Positions 1 through 10,036 of a stretch of 64,000 bases of DNA are shown piece by piece (the stretch's first letter is position 1; every line of letters starts with the position of its first letter). Location: the NCBI RefSeq assembly GCF_029964055.1, contig NZ_CP124836.1:1116001-1180000 (forward strand), written 5' to 3'. Origin of the DNA: Arthrobacter sp. EM1 (GTDB taxonomy: Bacteria > Actinomycetota > Actinomycetes > Actinomycetales > Micrococcaceae). Made by a program: the position numbers and the translations under genes. The notes beneath the pieces are model-generated. The model saw nothing but the letters and a program-made list of their open reading frames with translations, was not told the DNA's origin and ran no database searches.

Positions 1-47
1 CCGGAGATACTGCCGGAACCGCCACTGAAGGGAGTGCGCTGCCGTGA
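1..47 (+). CDS. murF: murF C-terminus (partial)
   Basis: The frame starting at base 3 reads the last 14 codons of a gene, ending in GSALP and a TGA at 45-47. The TGA overlaps the GTG start of mraY as GTGA, the same coupling seen elsewhere in this cluster. In dcw clusters the gene before mraY is murF, UDP-MurNAc-tripeptide D-Ala-D-Ala ligase. The identity rests on position only, because no domain is visible in so short a tail. Confidence 0.5.
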   Translation, partial: GDTAGTATEGSALP

Positions 48-1153
48 TTGCACTGCTGATGGGCACCGGACTGGCCCTGCTGTTTGCCTTCCTGGGAACC
101 CCGCTGTTTATCCGTTTCCTGGTCCGGAAGAGCTACGGACAATTCATCCGAGATGACGGGCCCACCTCGCACCACACCAAGCGCGGCACCCCGACGATGG
201 GAGGCACTGTCGTCGTTCTCGCAGTGCTTGCGAGCTACGCCGTCACCCACCTCGTGATGTGGCTGATGAACCCGGCGTCGCCGGGACCCACCGCGTCGTC
301 GCTGCTGCTGCTGTTCCTGATGGTCGGGATGGGGCTCGTCGGTTTCCTGGATGACTTCATCAAAATCTCCAAACAGCGAAGCCTGGGCCTCAATGCCAAG
401 GCCAAACTCATCCTGCAGGCCGCCGTGGGCATCATTTTCGCCGTCCTTGCCCTGCAGTTCCCGGACGAAAACGGCGTGACACCGGCGTCGTACCAGATCT
501 CGCTGGTCCGCGATATCCCATGGCTGGACCTCGCCTTCGCCGGTACGATCGTCGGAGCCATTCTCTTTGTGTTGTGGTCGAACCTGATCATCACCGCCGC
601 CACCAACGGCGTGAACCTGACGGACGGCCTCGACGGCCTCGCCGCTGGGGCATCCATTATGGTCTTTGGTGCCTACACGCTGATGGGGATCTGGCAAAGC
701 AATCAGGCCTGCGGCTCGCCACGGCAGGCCGGTGCCGGCTGTTACAGCGTCCGGGACCCGCTGGACCTGGCCCTGCTTGCCGCCATCCTCAGCGGGGCGC
801 TGGTCGGATTCCTGTGGTGGAACACCTCGCCGGCAAAGATCTTTATGGGGGACACGGGGTCACTGGCCATCGGCGGTGCCGTCGCCGGCCTCGCCATCCT
901 GTCCCGGACCGAGCTGCTGCTCGCCTTCATCGGCGGCTTGTTCGTCCTGATTACCCTTTCGGTGATCATCCAGGTCGGCTACTTCAAAATCACCAAGGGT
1001 AAAAGATTCTTCAAGATGGCACCGCTCCAGCATCACTTTGAGCTCAAAGGCTGGGCCGAGGTCACGGTCGTCGTCCGCTTCTGGATCCTCTGCGGGCTTT
1101 TCGTCGCCGCGGGCCTGGGCATCTTCTACGCCGAATGGGTGGTACTGCTGTGA
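44..1153 (+). CDS. mraY: phospho-N-acetylmuramoyl-pentapeptide-transferase MraY
   Basis: Transfers phospho-MurNAc-pentapeptide from UDP to undecaprenyl phosphate, giving lipid I on the inner face of the membrane. The 369 residues have the usual family length and about ten membrane segments. Family motifs are visible in order: [12 protein letters not shown] at 43-54, LDDF at 102-105, the [10 protein letters not shown] block at 191-200, [11 protein letters not shown] at 268-278 and the [11 protein letters not shown] loop at 328-338. The GTG start at 44 overlaps the murF stop. The stop at 1151-1153 overlaps the murD start, so translation is probably coupled along the cluster. Confidence 0.97.
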   Translation: MIALLMGTGLALLFAFLGTPLFIRFLVRKSYGQFIRDDGPTSHHTKRGTPTMGGTVVVLAVLASYAVTHLVMWLMNPASPGPTASSLLLLFLMVGMGLVGFLDDFIKISKQRSLGLNAKAKLILQAAVGIIFAVLALQFPDENGVTPASYQISLVRDIPWLDLAFAGTIVGAILFVLWSNLIITAATNGVNLTDGLDGLAAGASIMVFGAYTLMGIWQSNQACGSPRQAGAGCYSVRDPLDLALLAAILSGALVGFLWWNTSPAKIFMGDTGSLAIGGAVAGLAILSRTELLLAFIGGLFVLITLSVIIQVGYFKITKGKRFFKMAPLQHHFELKGWAEVTVVVRFWILCGLFVAAGLGIFYAEWVVLL

Positions 1154-2736
1154 CTGGTCCGATCCCCGCGCCGCTCACGAGCTCGCCCCGGCTCCAGGAC
1201 CTGGTCAGCTGGGACTCCGCCTGGGCCGGATTGCGCGTAGTCGTCACGGGCATCGGGGTCTCCGGCTTCGCTGCCGCCGACACGCTGATAGAACTCGGCG
1301 CCCGTGTGGTGGTGGTCGACGCCGCCACCGGGCCCACGGCACGGGCCAAGGCGGACACCCTGCGGATCGTTGGTGCGGCCGATGTCCTGCTGGGCGAGGA
1401 CGCCGTTGAGTCCGTCCCCCGCATTGACGGAGCCACTCCGGACCTGATTGTCACCTCCCCGGGCTGGCGGCCGGACCAGGCCTTGCTCGCCGCCGCGGCG
1501 CGGGCCCACATCCCGGTCTGGGGCGACGTCGAACTGGCCTGGCGGCTGCGCGTGCGCAATGGACGCAAGACGGCCGACTGGCTCACCATCACCGGGACCA
1601 ACGGCAAGACCACCACCGTAGGGCTGACCGAGTCGATGCTCCAGGCGGCGGGGCTGAAGGCCATCGCCGTCGGCAACGTCGGCACACCGATCCTGGATGC
1701 GCTGCGCGATCCTGTCGATTACGACGTTTTCGCCGTTGAACTTTCCAGCTTCCAGCTGCACTGGAGCCACTCCGTCTCCCCGCTGGCAAGCGTCTGCCTC
1801 AACGTCGCCGAGGACCACGTCGACTGGCACGGCTCCTATGCGTCCTACCTGGCGGACAAGGCCAAAGTCTACGAAAACACCCAAAAAGCCTGCATCTACA
1901 ATGCCGAGCAGATCGAAACCGAGCGAATGGTCGAGGACGCCGACGTCGTCGAAGGGTGCCGTGCGGTGGCCTTCACCACCGTCACGCCGGCGGTCAGTAT
2001 GCTCGGTGTGGTCGAAGGACTCCTCGTGGACCGCGCCTTCATCGCAGAGCGCAAGGACAGCGCGGCCGAACTGGCGTCCGTATCGGACCTCGGACCCGTG
2101 GCTCCGCGGCACATGGTGGCCAATGCCCTGGCCGCGGCAGCGCTGGTCCGGGCTTATGGCGTCGAGCCTGCGGCCGTCCGCGAAGGCCTGCGCAACTTCC
2201 TCCCGGGGGACCACCGCATCCAACTCGTCGCCCGGGACCACGGAGTTCTCTGGGTCAATGACTCTAAGGCCACCAACCCGCATGCCGCGGCCGCGTCGCT
2301 CTCAGCGTTCGATAACGTGGTCTGGATAGCGGGCGGCCTTTCCAAAGGCGTGAACTATGAACCGCTGATCCAGGCCCACGCCAGGCGGCTCAAGGCAGTG
2401 GTTCTGATCGGGGCAGACTCCAGCGATCTGCGCTCCGCGCTCCGGCGACACGCACCCGATGTCCCGGTGATCAGCGCCGGGAAGGGTGAAACTGAAGACG
2501 TGCAGACTGCCGGACCGGCCGACGCCGCAGCAGGACCTTCACCGATTTTCGGCGAGACTGTGATGGCACAGGCCGTAGCATCGGCGGCGCAGCTGGCCAC
2601 CTCCGGGGACACTGTGCTCCTGGCTCCGGCAGCTGCATCCATGGATCAGTTCTCTTCCTACGCTCACCGTGGCGACGCCTTCCTCGAAGCTGTCCGCGAG
2701 CTCGTGGAAGGGCAGGCTCAGACCAGCGAGGAGTAA
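1150..2736 (+). CDS. murD: UDP-N-acetylmuramoylalanine--D-glutamate ligase MurD
   Basis: Cytoplasmic Mur ligase that adds D-glutamate to UDP-MurNAc-L-Ala. The N-terminal Rossmann-like domain contains [18 protein letters not shown]. The ATP loop GTNGKTTT lies near residue 149, followed by the central-domain motif ELSSFQL and the C-terminal [11 protein letters not shown] stretch. The GTG at 1150 is preferred because it overlaps the mraY stop as GTGA; an in-frame ATG at 1135 inside mraY would add five residues. At about 528 residues it is somewhat long for MurD. A glycine/alanine-rich insert near the C-terminus (about 2494-2540) accounts for part of the excess. Confidence 0.96.
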   Translation: MTGPIPAPLTSSPRLQDLVSWDSAWAGLRVVVTGIGVSGFAAADTLIELGARVVVVDAATGPTARAKADTLRIVGAADVLLGEDAVESVPRIDGATPDLIVTSPGWRPDQALLAAAARAHIPVWGDVELAWRLRVRNGRKTADWLTITGTNGKTTTVGLTESMLQAAGLKAIAVGNVGTPILDALRDPVDYDVFAVELSSFQLHWSHSVSPLASVCLNVAEDHVDWHGSYASYLADKAKVYENTQKACIYNAEQIETERMVEDADVVEGCRAVAFTTVTPAVSMLGVVEGLLVDRAFIAERKDSAAELASVSDLGPVAPRHMVANALAAAALVRAYGVEPAAVREGLRNFLPGDHRIQLVARDHGVLWVNDSKATNPHAAAASLSAFDNVVWIAGGLSKGVNYEPLIQAHARRLKAVVLIGADSSDLRSALRRHAPDVPVISAGKGETEDVQTAGPADAAAGPSPIFGETVMAQAVASAAQLATSGDTVLLAPAAASMDQFSSYAHRGDAFLEAVRELVEGQAQTSEE

Positions 2737-2738
2737 CA

Positions 2739-4286
2739 ATGGTCAGCACGCCCACACGTCACCCGGCGGCCGCAACGGCCGCTCGACAACAACCCGCCGC
2801 CAAGGCACCGAACAAGCCTGGGAAATCAGGCTTGCCATCAGGCCTCCGCAGGGTCCGAAGCTGGTACCGGGGGTTTTGGTCCGCGCTGGAAGGAACCGGG
2901 AAGTCGCGCAACGGCTCCACGTATTACCTGATCCTCGGTTCCACCCTGGCGCTCACGGCAATCGGCATCCTGATGGTGCTCTCCGCCTCCAGCGTCGAGG
3001 CGATCGCTGCCGGGGAATCGCCCTACACTGCGGCCCTCAAACAGGGGCTGTTCGCCGGAATTGGGCTGTTCGCCATGTTCCTGCTGTCGCGGGTAAACGT
3101 GGTGTGGCTCAAACGCGGAGCCTGGATGGCCATCATTGTGGCCCTCGTGCTGCTGGTGCTGGTGCTTCTCGTGGGACGCAGCGCCCTCGGTAACCAGAAC
3201 TGGATCGACGTCGGGCCCTTCACCTTTCAGCCCTCCGAGGCGGCCAAACTGGCGCTGGCGCTGTGGATGGCAACGGTGCTGGACCGCAAAGCCAAGCTGC
3301 TGTCCCGGGCCAGGCACGCCCTCGTCCCCGTGGTGCTTCCCGGCGCCGCCGGAGTGATCGGGCTCATTTTGATGGGTAACGACCTGGGCACCGCCATGAT
3401 CGTGATGATGATCACGGCTGCCGCCTTGTTCTTCGCCGGAGTGCGGCTCTACCTGTTCGGCATCGCCGGTGTTGTCCTCGCCGCCGGCACCGCTGTCCTG
3501 GCGATCACCAGCCCCAACCGTGTCTGCCGCATCCTGTCCTGGACCGGGCAGACGTGCGCGGACGGATCCAATGTGAACTACCAGTCCACCAACGGCCTGT
3601 ACGGGCTTGCCTCCGGAGGCTGGTTCGGGGTGGGCCTGGGCCAAAGCCGGCAGAAGTACAGCTGGATTCCGGAGGCCCACAACGACTTCATCTTCGCCAT
3701 CATCGGCGAGGAGCTTGGGCTGGTCGGAACCCTGGTGGTGCTGGTGCTCTTCGCCATTCTCGGCACCGCCATCTACCGCGTCGTTGCCGCCCAGACGGCC
3801 ATGTTCCACCGCGTCCTGGCCGGTACCATCATGGTTTGGCTGCTGGGCCAGGCCACCGTCAACATGGCTGTGGTCACCGGCCTGGCGCCGGTCGTTGGCA
3901 TCCCGCTTCCCTTTATTTCCTACGGCGGTTCGGCGCTTCTGATGTCACTGTGCGCGATCGGCGTTGTGTTGTCCCTGGCCCGCGCGCAGATGGCGCCCGG
4001 GCTGCAGCCGGAGCGGCTGTTCCGGTTCGGCCCCGCCACGCTGGCGGCCTCCCTGCGGAAGCGGGTCGCCGCGCGAGGCGGCGCCGCACGCACCCTCCGG
4101 CCCGCCGCCCGGACTCCGGTCCCGGATCGTTCCCGGACCGGAAAGCCTCCCGCCGCAAGACCTGCCGCCGGAAAGACTCCTGCCGCAATACCTGCCGCCG
4201 GAAAGACTCCTGCCGCAATACCTGCCGCCGGAAAAGCCGGTACCAGGATCCCCTCACCCAGCAATCCCGCACGAAAGCGTAAATAA
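2739..4286 (+). CDS. ftsW: septal peptidoglycan polymerase FtsW (SEDS family)
   Basis: SEDS-family integral membrane glycosyltransferase that polymerises lipid II at the septum with its partner class B PBP. A basic, Pro/Ala-rich N-terminal tail of about 60 residues precedes roughly ten membrane segments. The conserved PFISYGGSALL motif is near residue 390, and the long extracellular loop contains NEWxx-type residues. The C-terminal cytoplasmic tail, from about residue 430, is rich in Arg, Ala, Pro and Lys. It carries a perfect decapeptide repeat encoded by a 30-bp tandem repeat. FtsW rather than RodA is favoured by the dcw location between murD and murG. Confidence 0.93.
   Translation: MVSTPTRHPAAATAARQQPAAKAPNKPGKSGLPSGLRRVRSWYRGFWSALEGTGKSRNGSTYYLILGSTLALTAIGILMVLSASSVEAIAAGESPYTAALKQGLFAGIGLFAMFLLSRVNVVWLKRGAWMAIIVALVLLVLVLLVGRSALGNQNWIDVGPFTFQPSEAAKLALALWMATVLDRKAKLLSRARHALVPVVLPGAAGVIGLILMGNDLGTAMIVMMITAAALFFAGVRLYLFGIAGVVLAAGTAVLAITSPNRVCRILSWTGQTCADGSNVNYQSTNGLYGLASGGWFGVGLGQSRQKYSWIPEAHNDFIFAIIGEELGLVGTLVVLVLFAILGTAIYRVVAAQTAMFHRVLAGTIMVWLLGQATVNMAVVTGLAPVVGIPLPFISYGGSALLMSLCAIGVVLSLARAQMAPGLQPERLFRFGPATLAASLRKRVAARGGAARTLRPAARTPVPDRSRTGKPPAARPAAGKTPAAIPAAGKTPAAIPAAGKAGTRIPSPSNPARKRK
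4161..4230 (+). repeat. 30-bp tandem repeat in ftsW 3' end
   Basis: A 30-bp unit starting CCTGCCGCCG is perfectly repeated at 4161-4190 and 4191-4220, with a third partial copy up to about 4230 and a degraded copy upstream. It encodes PAAGKTPAAI repeats in the C-terminal tail of FtsW. The unit is a multiple of three, so copy-number change would keep the frame. Confidence 0.9.
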
Positions 4287-4292
4287 GCCGCC

Positions 4293-5396
4293 ATGAGCAC
4301 CGAGTCGTTATTGTCCGTTGTCCTCGCCGGCGGCGGAACAGCAGGGCACATCAGTCCGCTGCTGGCCATCGCCAACGCACTGCGGCAGGCCCGCCCCGGA
4401 GTCCGGCTCCTGGCGGTCGGAACCCCCGGCGGAATGGAAGCCACGCTGGTCCCGGCCGCGGGACTGGACCTTGCCACCATCAGCAGGGTTCCTTTCCCGC
4501 GCAGGCCCTCACTGGAGCTGTTGCGGCTGCCCGCCCGGCTGGCGGGTGCCGTGAAGCAGGCCGGCGCCATCCTCGATGCGGCCGGTGCCGATGTCCTGGT
4601 CGGTGTTGGGGGCTACGTCTGCACCCCGATGTACATCGCCGCCTGGCGCCGGAAGATCCCCATCGTGATCCACGAGGCGAACACCCGGCCCGGTCTGGCA
4701 AACCGGGTGGGTGCCCGGCTGGGCGGACACGTTGCCGTGGCGTTTGCCGGCACCAAACTGGGTGCCTCGCAGCACGTTGGCATGCCGATGCGCGAGGAAA
4801 TTTCCGGGCTGGACCGGTCAGCAGCCAGGACCGCTGCCCGGGTAGCCCTCGGCCTTGAGCCGGACCTTCCGGCACTGGTTGTCACCGGCGGCTCCTCGGG
4901 GGCCCAAAGTATCAACCGCACCATTGCCGCCTCGCTCGGGCTCCTGGCCGGGGCCGGCATTCAGACCCTGCACATCACCGGTCGCGGCAAGGCCGTCCAC
5001 GACGCCGACGGCCGGCCGCTCGTTGCCCCCGGGTACCACCAGCGCGAATACGTGGACGGCATGGAAACGGTTTACGCGGCAGCAGACCTACTCCTGGCGC
5101 GCTCCGGTGCCGCGACGGTGAGCGAGGCTGCCGCCGTCGGGCTTCCCGCCGTTTTTGTTCCGCTGCCGATCGGCAACGGGGAACAGGCGCTTAACGCCGC
5201 CGGGCTCGTGGACGCCGGTGGCGCCCTGCTCGTGGCGGACAGCACATTCTCCCCTGACTGGGTCCGCGATCACATCGTCCCGCTGCTCCAGGACCGGGAC
5301 CGGCTGGCCCGGATGGCAGCCAGCGCTGAAAAGCTCGGCATTCGGGATGCTGACCGGCGGATGGCCGATCTCGTCCTGGGATCGGCCGCAGCGTGA
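4293..5396 (+). CDS. murG: lipid II synthase MurG
   Basis: GT28-family transferase that adds GlcNAc from UDP-GlcNAc to lipid I on the inner membrane face, producing lipid II. The N-terminal membrane-associated loop [10 protein letters not shown] is at about 12-21. The C-terminal UDP-GlcNAc-binding domain shows [13 protein letters not shown] and the [26 protein letters not shown] region. Length (367) is normal. The start lies six bases after the ftsW stop. The stop overlaps the first GTG of murC. Confidence 0.96.
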   Translation: MSTESLLSVVLAGGGTAGHISPLLAIANALRQARPGVRLLAVGTPGGMEATLVPAAGLDLATISRVPFPRRPSLELLRLPARLAGAVKQAGAILDAAGADVLVGVGGYVCTPMYIAAWRRKIPIVIHEANTRPGLANRVGARLGGHVAVAFAGTKLGASQHVGMPMREEISGLDRSAARTAARVALGLEPDLPALVVTGGSSGAQSINRTIAASLGLLAGAGIQTLHITGRGKAVHDADGRPLVAPGYHQREYVDGMETVYAAADLLLARSGAATVSEAAAVGLPAVFVPLPIGNGEQALNAAGLVDAGGALLVADSTFSPDWVRDHIVPLLQDRDRLARMAASAEKLGIRDADRRMADLVLGSAAA

Positions 5397-6931
5397 ACGA
5401 CATGCCACGGAGCGCCATGCCATCCCGAAGCAGCAAAGCAGGAAGCGATAGAGGAATGACCCAGCCAGAACGTCAGCACGTACCCGGGCCCGCCAGCACA
5501 GGGGAGTCCCTTGGCCGCATCCACTTCATCGGCATCGGCGGCGTCGGAATGTCGGCTGTGGCCCGAATTATGGTGGCCCGCGGACTGCCGGTCAGCGGCT
5601 CCGACGCGAAAGACCTGCCGGTGATGGCGGACCTGGCCGCGGCCGGGGCCAGGATCTGCGTCGGCTATCACGCCGCTAACCTCGGCGACGCTCAAAGCGT
5701 CGTCGCCGGCTCGGCGATCCGCCCGGATAACCCGGAGCTGACCGCCGCCCGGGCTGCCGGATTGCCTGTGCTGCACCGCTCCGAGGCACTGGCCGCGGCC
5801 ATGGCGCAGGACACCGCCGTGACCGTCGCCGGGACACACGGAAAGTCCACCACGACGTCGATGATCGCCGTTCTCCTGCAGGGCGCAGGCCTGGACCCGT
5901 CCTTCGCCATCGGTGCGAACGTTCCGGCGCTGGGAGTTAACGCCGCCAGCGGCAGCACACCGATCTTCGTCGCCGAAGCCGACGAATCCGACGGTTCCTT
6001 CCTGAATTACCGTCCGCAGATCGCAGTCGTGACCAACGTTGAACCGGACCATCTGGACTACTACGGCACCGCCGAGGCCGTCTACGCCTCCTTCGACCGC
6101 TTCACCGCACTGCTCCCGGCAGACGGGGTGCTGATCGCCTGCGCTGACGACGCCGGCGCCCGGGCGCTGGCCCGGCGAACCCTCGAGCGCGGCAACACCC
6201 GCGTTGTGCTTTACGGCACCAGCGTCGACGCCGGGATCATGCTCCACGACGGCGGTCCGGGCGATGTGTCGATCACCACCGACGCCGGACGCTTTCCGCT
6301 CGATCTGCACGTTCCCGGGCGGCACAACGCCCTCAACGCGGCGGCCGCGTTCGCCGTTGCGCTGGAACTCGGCGTGGAGCCAGGTCGCGCCGCCGCCGCC
6401 CTGACCCACTTCACCGGGGCGTCCCGGCGTTTCGAATTCAAGGGCGCGGGCCGCGGTGTAAGGGTCTACGACGACTATGCCCACCACCCCACCGAAGTGC
6501 GGGCAGCCCTGTCCGCAGCGCGCTCCGTGGCGGGCGGCCACAAACTCCACGTCCTCTTCCAGCCGCACCTGTTTTCCCGGACCCGGGAATTCGCCGGAGA
6601 GTTCGCGGCAGCGCTCAACGCCGCCGACACCGCACTGGTACTTGATATCTACCCCGCCCGGGAAGATCCGATCCCGGGCGTCAGCAGCCAGCTGATCGCC
6701 GCGCACCTTGGTGCCGGCGGCCGGCTCATCGGACCGGGCGATGAGGCCGTGCGGTCAGTGCTGGCCGCCGCGGCGCCGGGGGACATTGTGCTTACGGTCG
6801 GCGCAGGCGACGTTACCGCCTACGGGCCGATGATTGTCGCAGCCCTGAACGACCCCACCCCGCACGACCCCACCCTGAACAAGGGCACCCCGCACGAGGG
6901 ACTGCCGGGCGGCGGTGGCCAAGGTGCCTAG
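5393..6931 (+). CDS. murC: UDP-N-acetylmuramate--L-alanine ligase MurC
   Basis: First Mur ligase, adding L-Ala to UDP-MurNAc in the cytoplasm. The N-terminal glycine loop [12 protein letters not shown] is followed by the ATP loop [10 protein letters not shown] near residue 147, the EADESDGSF motif and DDYAHHPTE. Two starts are possible. The GTG at 5393 overlaps the murG stop (GTGA). The ATG at 5456, after GAGGA, begins [10 protein letters not shown] and would give about 491 residues. The C-terminus has an His/Pro/Thr-rich tail. The 3' end overlaps ftsQ by 17 bases. No murB follows, unlike in many dcw clusters. Confidence 0.95.
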   Translation: MNDMPRSAMPSRSSKAGSDRGMTQPERQHVPGPASTGESLGRIHFIGIGGVGMSAVARIMVARGLPVSGSDAKDLPVMADLAAAGARICVGYHAANLGDAQSVVAGSAIRPDNPELTAARAAGLPVLHRSEALAAAMAQDTAVTVAGTHGKSTTTSMIAVLLQGAGLDPSFAIGANVPALGVNAASGSTPIFVAEADESDGSFLNYRPQIAVVTNVEPDHLDYYGTAEAVYASFDRFTALLPADGVLIACADDAGARALARRTLERGNTRVVLYGTSVDAGIMLHDGGPGDVSITTDAGRFPLDLHVPGRHNALNAAAAFAVALELGVEPGRAAAALTHFTGASRRFEFKGAGRGVRVYDDYAHHPTEVRAALSAARSVAGGHKLHVLFQPHLFSRTREFAGEFAAALNAADTALVLDIYPAREDPIPGVSSQLIAAHLGAGGRLIGPGDEAVRSVLAAAAPGDIVLTVGAGDVTAYGPMIVAALNDPTPHDPTLNKGTPHEGLPGGGGQGA

Positions 6932-7787
6932 CAGCCGCAGGCCCGGCTACCGGGCGGCTGGACCACGGGCCCCGGGGACCCGCGGGGATTCAGCGCCGGA
7001 GGACGCTATCTCGGCTACTAAGGACGGGACAGCAATCCGTGCCGCGACCCCCCGGCCGGCTCCGGATAACGTGCTGTCCTTTCCCGAACCCAAGGCCAAA
7101 CGCCGGCTGCGCATCCTGCTGGCTACCATTGGGATCCTGGCCGTTCTGACCGCCGGGATCCTTGCCATTGCTGTCTACTCTCCGGTGCTGGCGGTTCGGA
7201 CGGTCACCGTCGAGGGCACCAAACTGCTGACGGCGGACCAGATCCGAACGGCGCTCGCTCCGCTGGAAGGCAAGCCGCTGCCGCAGATCAGCGACGGCGA
7301 CGTCACAGCCCTGCTGCAGCCCCTCGTGCAGGTTAAGAGCGTCAGCACCCAGGCCCGCCCGCCGTCGACGCTTCAGGTCAGGGTAACCGAACGCGTACCG
7401 GTTGCCCTCGTTAAGCAGGGTGAGGTCCACCAGCTCGTGGACGAGGACGGCGTGAAGCTCAGCGACACCGCCGACCCGGCCGCAATCCCGCTTCCTGTCA
7501 TCGACGGCGGCAACGGCACGCTGCCCAAGGACCTGTTCCAGGCCATCACCGGTGTCCTCGGGGCGCTGCCGGCCGACGTGCTCGGACGGCTCTCCAGTGC
7601 CTCGGCGAAGTCCGTGGACGCCGTCGAACTTAAGCTTGTGGACGGACAGACGATTGTCTGGGGCAATGCGGGGGAGAAGGAGCTAAAGGCGCGGGTCCTC
7701 GAAGCCCTGCTGAAGGCCCCCGCCGACCCGAAGAACCCGGTCCGGGTCTACGACGTCAGTGCGCCCCGGCACCCGGTCACCCGGTAG
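6915..7787 (+). CDS. ftsQ: cell division protein FtsQ
   Basis: Bitopic divisome protein linking early and late division proteins. A basic, disordered cytoplasmic tail of about 65 residues precedes one membrane segment at about 67-88. The POTRA domain follows, starting at VRTVTVEGTKLLTADQIR, then the FtsQ beta domain with VTERVPVALVKQGE. Length (290) is typical for actinobacteria. The GTG start lies inside the end of murC. The gene is followed by the ftsZ promoter region rather than by ftsA, which actinobacteria lack. Confidence 0.92.
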   Translation: MAKVPSSRRPGYRAAGPRAPGTRGDSAPEDAISATKDGTAIRAATPRPAPDNVLSFPEPKAKRRLRILLATIGILAVLTAGILAIAVYSPVLAVRTVTVEGTKLLTADQIRTALAPLEGKPLPQISDGDVTALLQPLVQVKSVSTQARPPSTLQVRVTERVPVALVKQGEVHQLVDEDGVKLSDTADPAAIPLPVIDGGNGTLPKDLFQAITGVLGALPADVLGRLSSASAKSVDAVELKLVDGQTIVWGNAGEKELKARVLEALLKAPADPKNPVRVYDVSAPRHPVTR

Positions 7788-7884
7788 CTGGGAAAAGAGG
7801 CTATTTCGCCGCTAATACCGCGACACGCGGGGCCGGTTATTGAATGTCATCTACATAGGAAATAGCGTCACAGCATGAGTTACT

Positions 7885-7927
7885 TGACATAACTATAACC
7901 TTCAACTCGAAGGTTAAGGTTATAAGC
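7885..7927 (+). promoter_or_regulatory. ftsZ promoter region with nested inverted repeats
   Basis: In the 195-bp ftsQ-ftsZ gap, TTGACA (7885-7890) is followed by two nested inverted repeats. The outer arms are TATAACCTT (7895-7903) and AAGGTTATA (7917-7925). The inner arms are AACCTTC (7898-7904) and GAAGGTT (7910-7916). A TATAAG lies at 7922-7927. The arms sit where a -10 region or operator would be. No well-spaced -10 matches the TTGACA exactly, so the promoter assignment is tentative. The inverted repeat itself is certain. Confidence 0.6.
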
Positions 7928-7982
7928 TTCAAGTCCGACTCCACCAGTTTTCGCAATAGAACACGAACAAGGGACACGTAAC

Positions 7983-9203
7983 GTGGCAGCTCCGCAGAAC
8001 TACTTGGCCGTCATCAAGGTCGTCGGCATCGGCGGCGGTGGCGTGAACGCAGTCAACCGCATGATCGAAGTCGGTCTTCGCGGCGTCGAATTCATCGCGG
8101 TCAACACCGATGCGCAGGCATTGTTGATGAGCGATGCCGACGTCAAGCTCGACATCGGGCGTGAGTTGACCCGAGGCCTGGGTGCCGGTGCTAACCCGGA
8201 TGTCGGCCGACAGGCCGCCGAGGACCACGCCGAGGAGATCGAAGAGGTCATCCGCGGCGCGGACATGGTCTTCGTCACCGCCGGCGAAGGTGGCGGCACC
8301 GGGACCGGCGGTGCGCCCGTGGTCGCCCGGATCGCCCGCTCGCTCGGCGCGCTGACCATCGGCGTTGTCACCCGGCCCTTCACCTTCGAAGGCCGCCGCC
8401 GTGCCGGCTCCGCCGAAGCCGGGATCGACGCCCTCCGCGACGAAGTGGACACGCTGATCGTCATCCCGAACGACCGCCTGCTCTCCATCAGCGACCGCAA
8501 CGTCTCCGTCCTTGACGCGTTCCGCTCCGCTGACCAGGTGCTGCTTTCCGGTGTCCAGGGCATCACCGACCTGATCACCACCCCGGGCCTGATCAACCTC
8601 GACTTCGCCGACGTTAAGTCCGTTATGCAGGGCGCAGGATCCGCGCTGATGGGCATCGGTTCGGCGCGCGGCGAAGACCGTGCGGTCAAGGCTGCAGAGC
8701 TCGCCATCGCCTCGCCGCTGCTTGAAGCATCGATCGACGGCGCGCACGGGGTCCTGCTGTCCATTCAGGGCGGCTCGGATCTTGGCCTCTTCGAAATCAA
8801 CGAAGCTGCCCGCCTGGTCCAGGAAGTTGCCCACCCGGAAGCGAACATCATCTTCGGCGCGGTCATCGACGATGCGCTCGGCGACGAGGCCCGTGTCACC
8901 GTCATCGCCGCCGGTTTCGACGATGTCAAGGCCACCTCACCGTCCATGGACCAGTCGCTTCCGCAGTCGGCCCCGCAGCGGCCGGCGGCCCCGGCAGCGG
9001 CCCCGGTCCAGGCACCGTCCTCGGCCCACGTGCAGCCGCTGCACGCCACGGTTGGCGCTTCCGGTTACGGCGGCTGGGGGCAGCAGCGTCCGTCTGCGGT
9101 CCCGGCCGACTCCGGCTTCGACGCCGACCTTCCTTCAGTTGTGGAGCCGGACATGTCCGGCCGTCACTCCGATGATCTGGATGTCCCTGACTTCCTCAAG
9201 TAA
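7983..9203 (+). CDS. ftsZ: cell division GTPase FtsZ
   Basis: Tubulin homologue that assembles the Z-ring at mid-cell. GTP-binding features are visible: [11 protein letters not shown] at the N-terminus, the tubulin signature [10 protein letters not shown] near residue 102, and the [12 protein letters not shown]7 synergy loop. A variable Pro/Ala/Gln-rich linker (about 320-390) leads to the C-terminal peptide [10 protein letters not shown], the usual site for SepF and FtsW binding. The start codon is GTG. A strong terminator follows the gene, so ftsZ probably ends the upstream transcript. Confidence 0.98.
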   Translation: MAAPQNYLAVIKVVGIGGGGVNAVNRMIEVGLRGVEFIAVNTDAQALLMSDADVKLDIGRELTRGLGAGANPDVGRQAAEDHAEEIEEVIRGADMVFVTAGEGGGTGTGGAPVVARIARSLGALTIGVVTRPFTFEGRRRAGSAEAGIDALRDEVDTLIVIPNDRLLSISDRNVSVLDAFRSADQVLLSGVQGITDLITTPGLINLDFADVKSVMQGAGSALMGIGSARGEDRAVKAAELAIASPLLEASIDGAHGVLLSIQGGSDLGLFEINEAARLVQEVAHPEANIIFGAVIDDALGDEARVTVIAAGFDDVKATSPSMDQSLPQSAPQRPAAPAAAPVQAPSSAHVQPLHATVGASGYGGWGQQRPSAVPADSGFDADLPSVVEPDMSGRHSDDLDVPDFLK

Positions 9204-9210
9204 GTCCTGA

Positions 9211-9256
9211 AGCACCGTGGCACTGCCTGATGGCAGTGCCACGGTGCTTTCTCTTA
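9211..9256 (+). terminator. rho-independent terminator after ftsZ
   Basis: A perfect 17-bp stem runs from AGCACCGTGG (9211) to 9227, with loop TGAT (9228-9231) and a second arm at 9232-9248. It is followed by the pyrimidine-rich TTCTCTT. Confidence 0.93.
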
Positions 9257-9286
9257 GGATCGTAGTTCTGCAAACAAGTTTGGGCG

Positions 9287-10036
9287 GTGGTCTGGGTGTT
9301 CTCCTGGCGGGCGGAAGTCCGGCCCGGCGTTTGGGTGGCCTTCACCGACGCCGCTGCCGGCAACCTGGCGCTCCATGTCGGTGATGATGCGACCGAAGTG
9401 GCCCGTCGTCGGCGGGCCCTCGAGTCGGCGCTGGAACTCGGCGGCCGGCGTTTCCAGTACATGAACCAGGTCCACGGCAATGACGTCGCCGTCGTTGGCG
9501 CGGCCGCGGGCGGCCCGGGCGGAGCTCCGGCTGCCGGTGGCCCGACGGCCGATGCCCTGGTGTCCCTCGGGGACCCGCTCGCCGTGCTGGTGGCCGATTG
9601 TGTGCCGGTCGTCCTGGTCGGGGAACGGGCCGGTGGCCCGGACCCCGTTCTGGCAGTCGTCCACGCGGGCCGTCCGGGCGTCGCCTCCGGAATTGTCCCC
9701 GTGGCCGTCGCACGTATGCGGGAGTTGGGTGCGTCGGCACTCCGGGCCTGGATCGGTCCGTCCGTCTGCGGGCGGTGCTACGAGGTGCCCGCGCGGATGC
9801 GCGACGACGTTGCCTCCCTGGTGCCCGCGGCCCGTTGCACCACTTCCCGCGGCACCCCTGGACTGGACCTGCCGGCTGCCGTGCACAGCCAGTTGCGCGA
9901 TGCCGGAGTCACAGTTGAATACTCCGGGGCCTGCACCCTGGAGGACACAAAGCTTTTCTCCTACCGCCGTGACCAGGACACCGGACGTTTCGCCGGGCTC
10001 GTGTGGACCCACGCCGCGGCGGTCCCGGATGAATAA
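9287..10036 (+). CDS. pgeF: peptidoglycan editing factor PgeF / YlmD-YfiH family (multicopper-laccase fold)
   Basis: Member of the YfiH/DUF152 family. The E. coli member corrects mis-incorporated L-Ser in UDP-MurNAc-peptide, and related proteins are purine nucleoside phosphorylase/deaminases. Family signatures are MNQVHGNDV, PTADALVS, LVADCVPVVLV, the HAGRPGVASGIV histidine motif and GPSVCGRCYEVP with its metal-ligand cysteine. Length (249) is normal. It follows the ftsZ terminator and overlaps the next gene by 8 bases. The location in the division cluster is conserved in Gram-positives. The molecular activity in this organism is inferred. Confidence 0.88.
   Translation: MVWVFSWRAEVRPGVWVAFTDAAAGNLALHVGDDATEVARRRRALESALELGGRRFQYMNQVHGNDVAVVGAAAGGPGGAPAAGGPTADALVSLGDPLAVLVADCVPVVLVGERAGGPDPVLAVVHAGRPGVASGIVPVAVARMRELGASALRAWIGPSVCGRCYEVPARMRDDVASLVPAARCTTSRGTPGLDLPAAVHSQLRDAGVTVEYSGACTLEDTKLFSYRRDQDTGRFAGLVWTHAAAVPDE

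Noticed and set aside
9480..10028. Upstream extension of the ylmE frame through pgeF
   Set aside because: The extension overlaps pgeF in another frame and has no family similarity; the ATG at 10029 overlaps the pgeF stop and starts the conserved protein.
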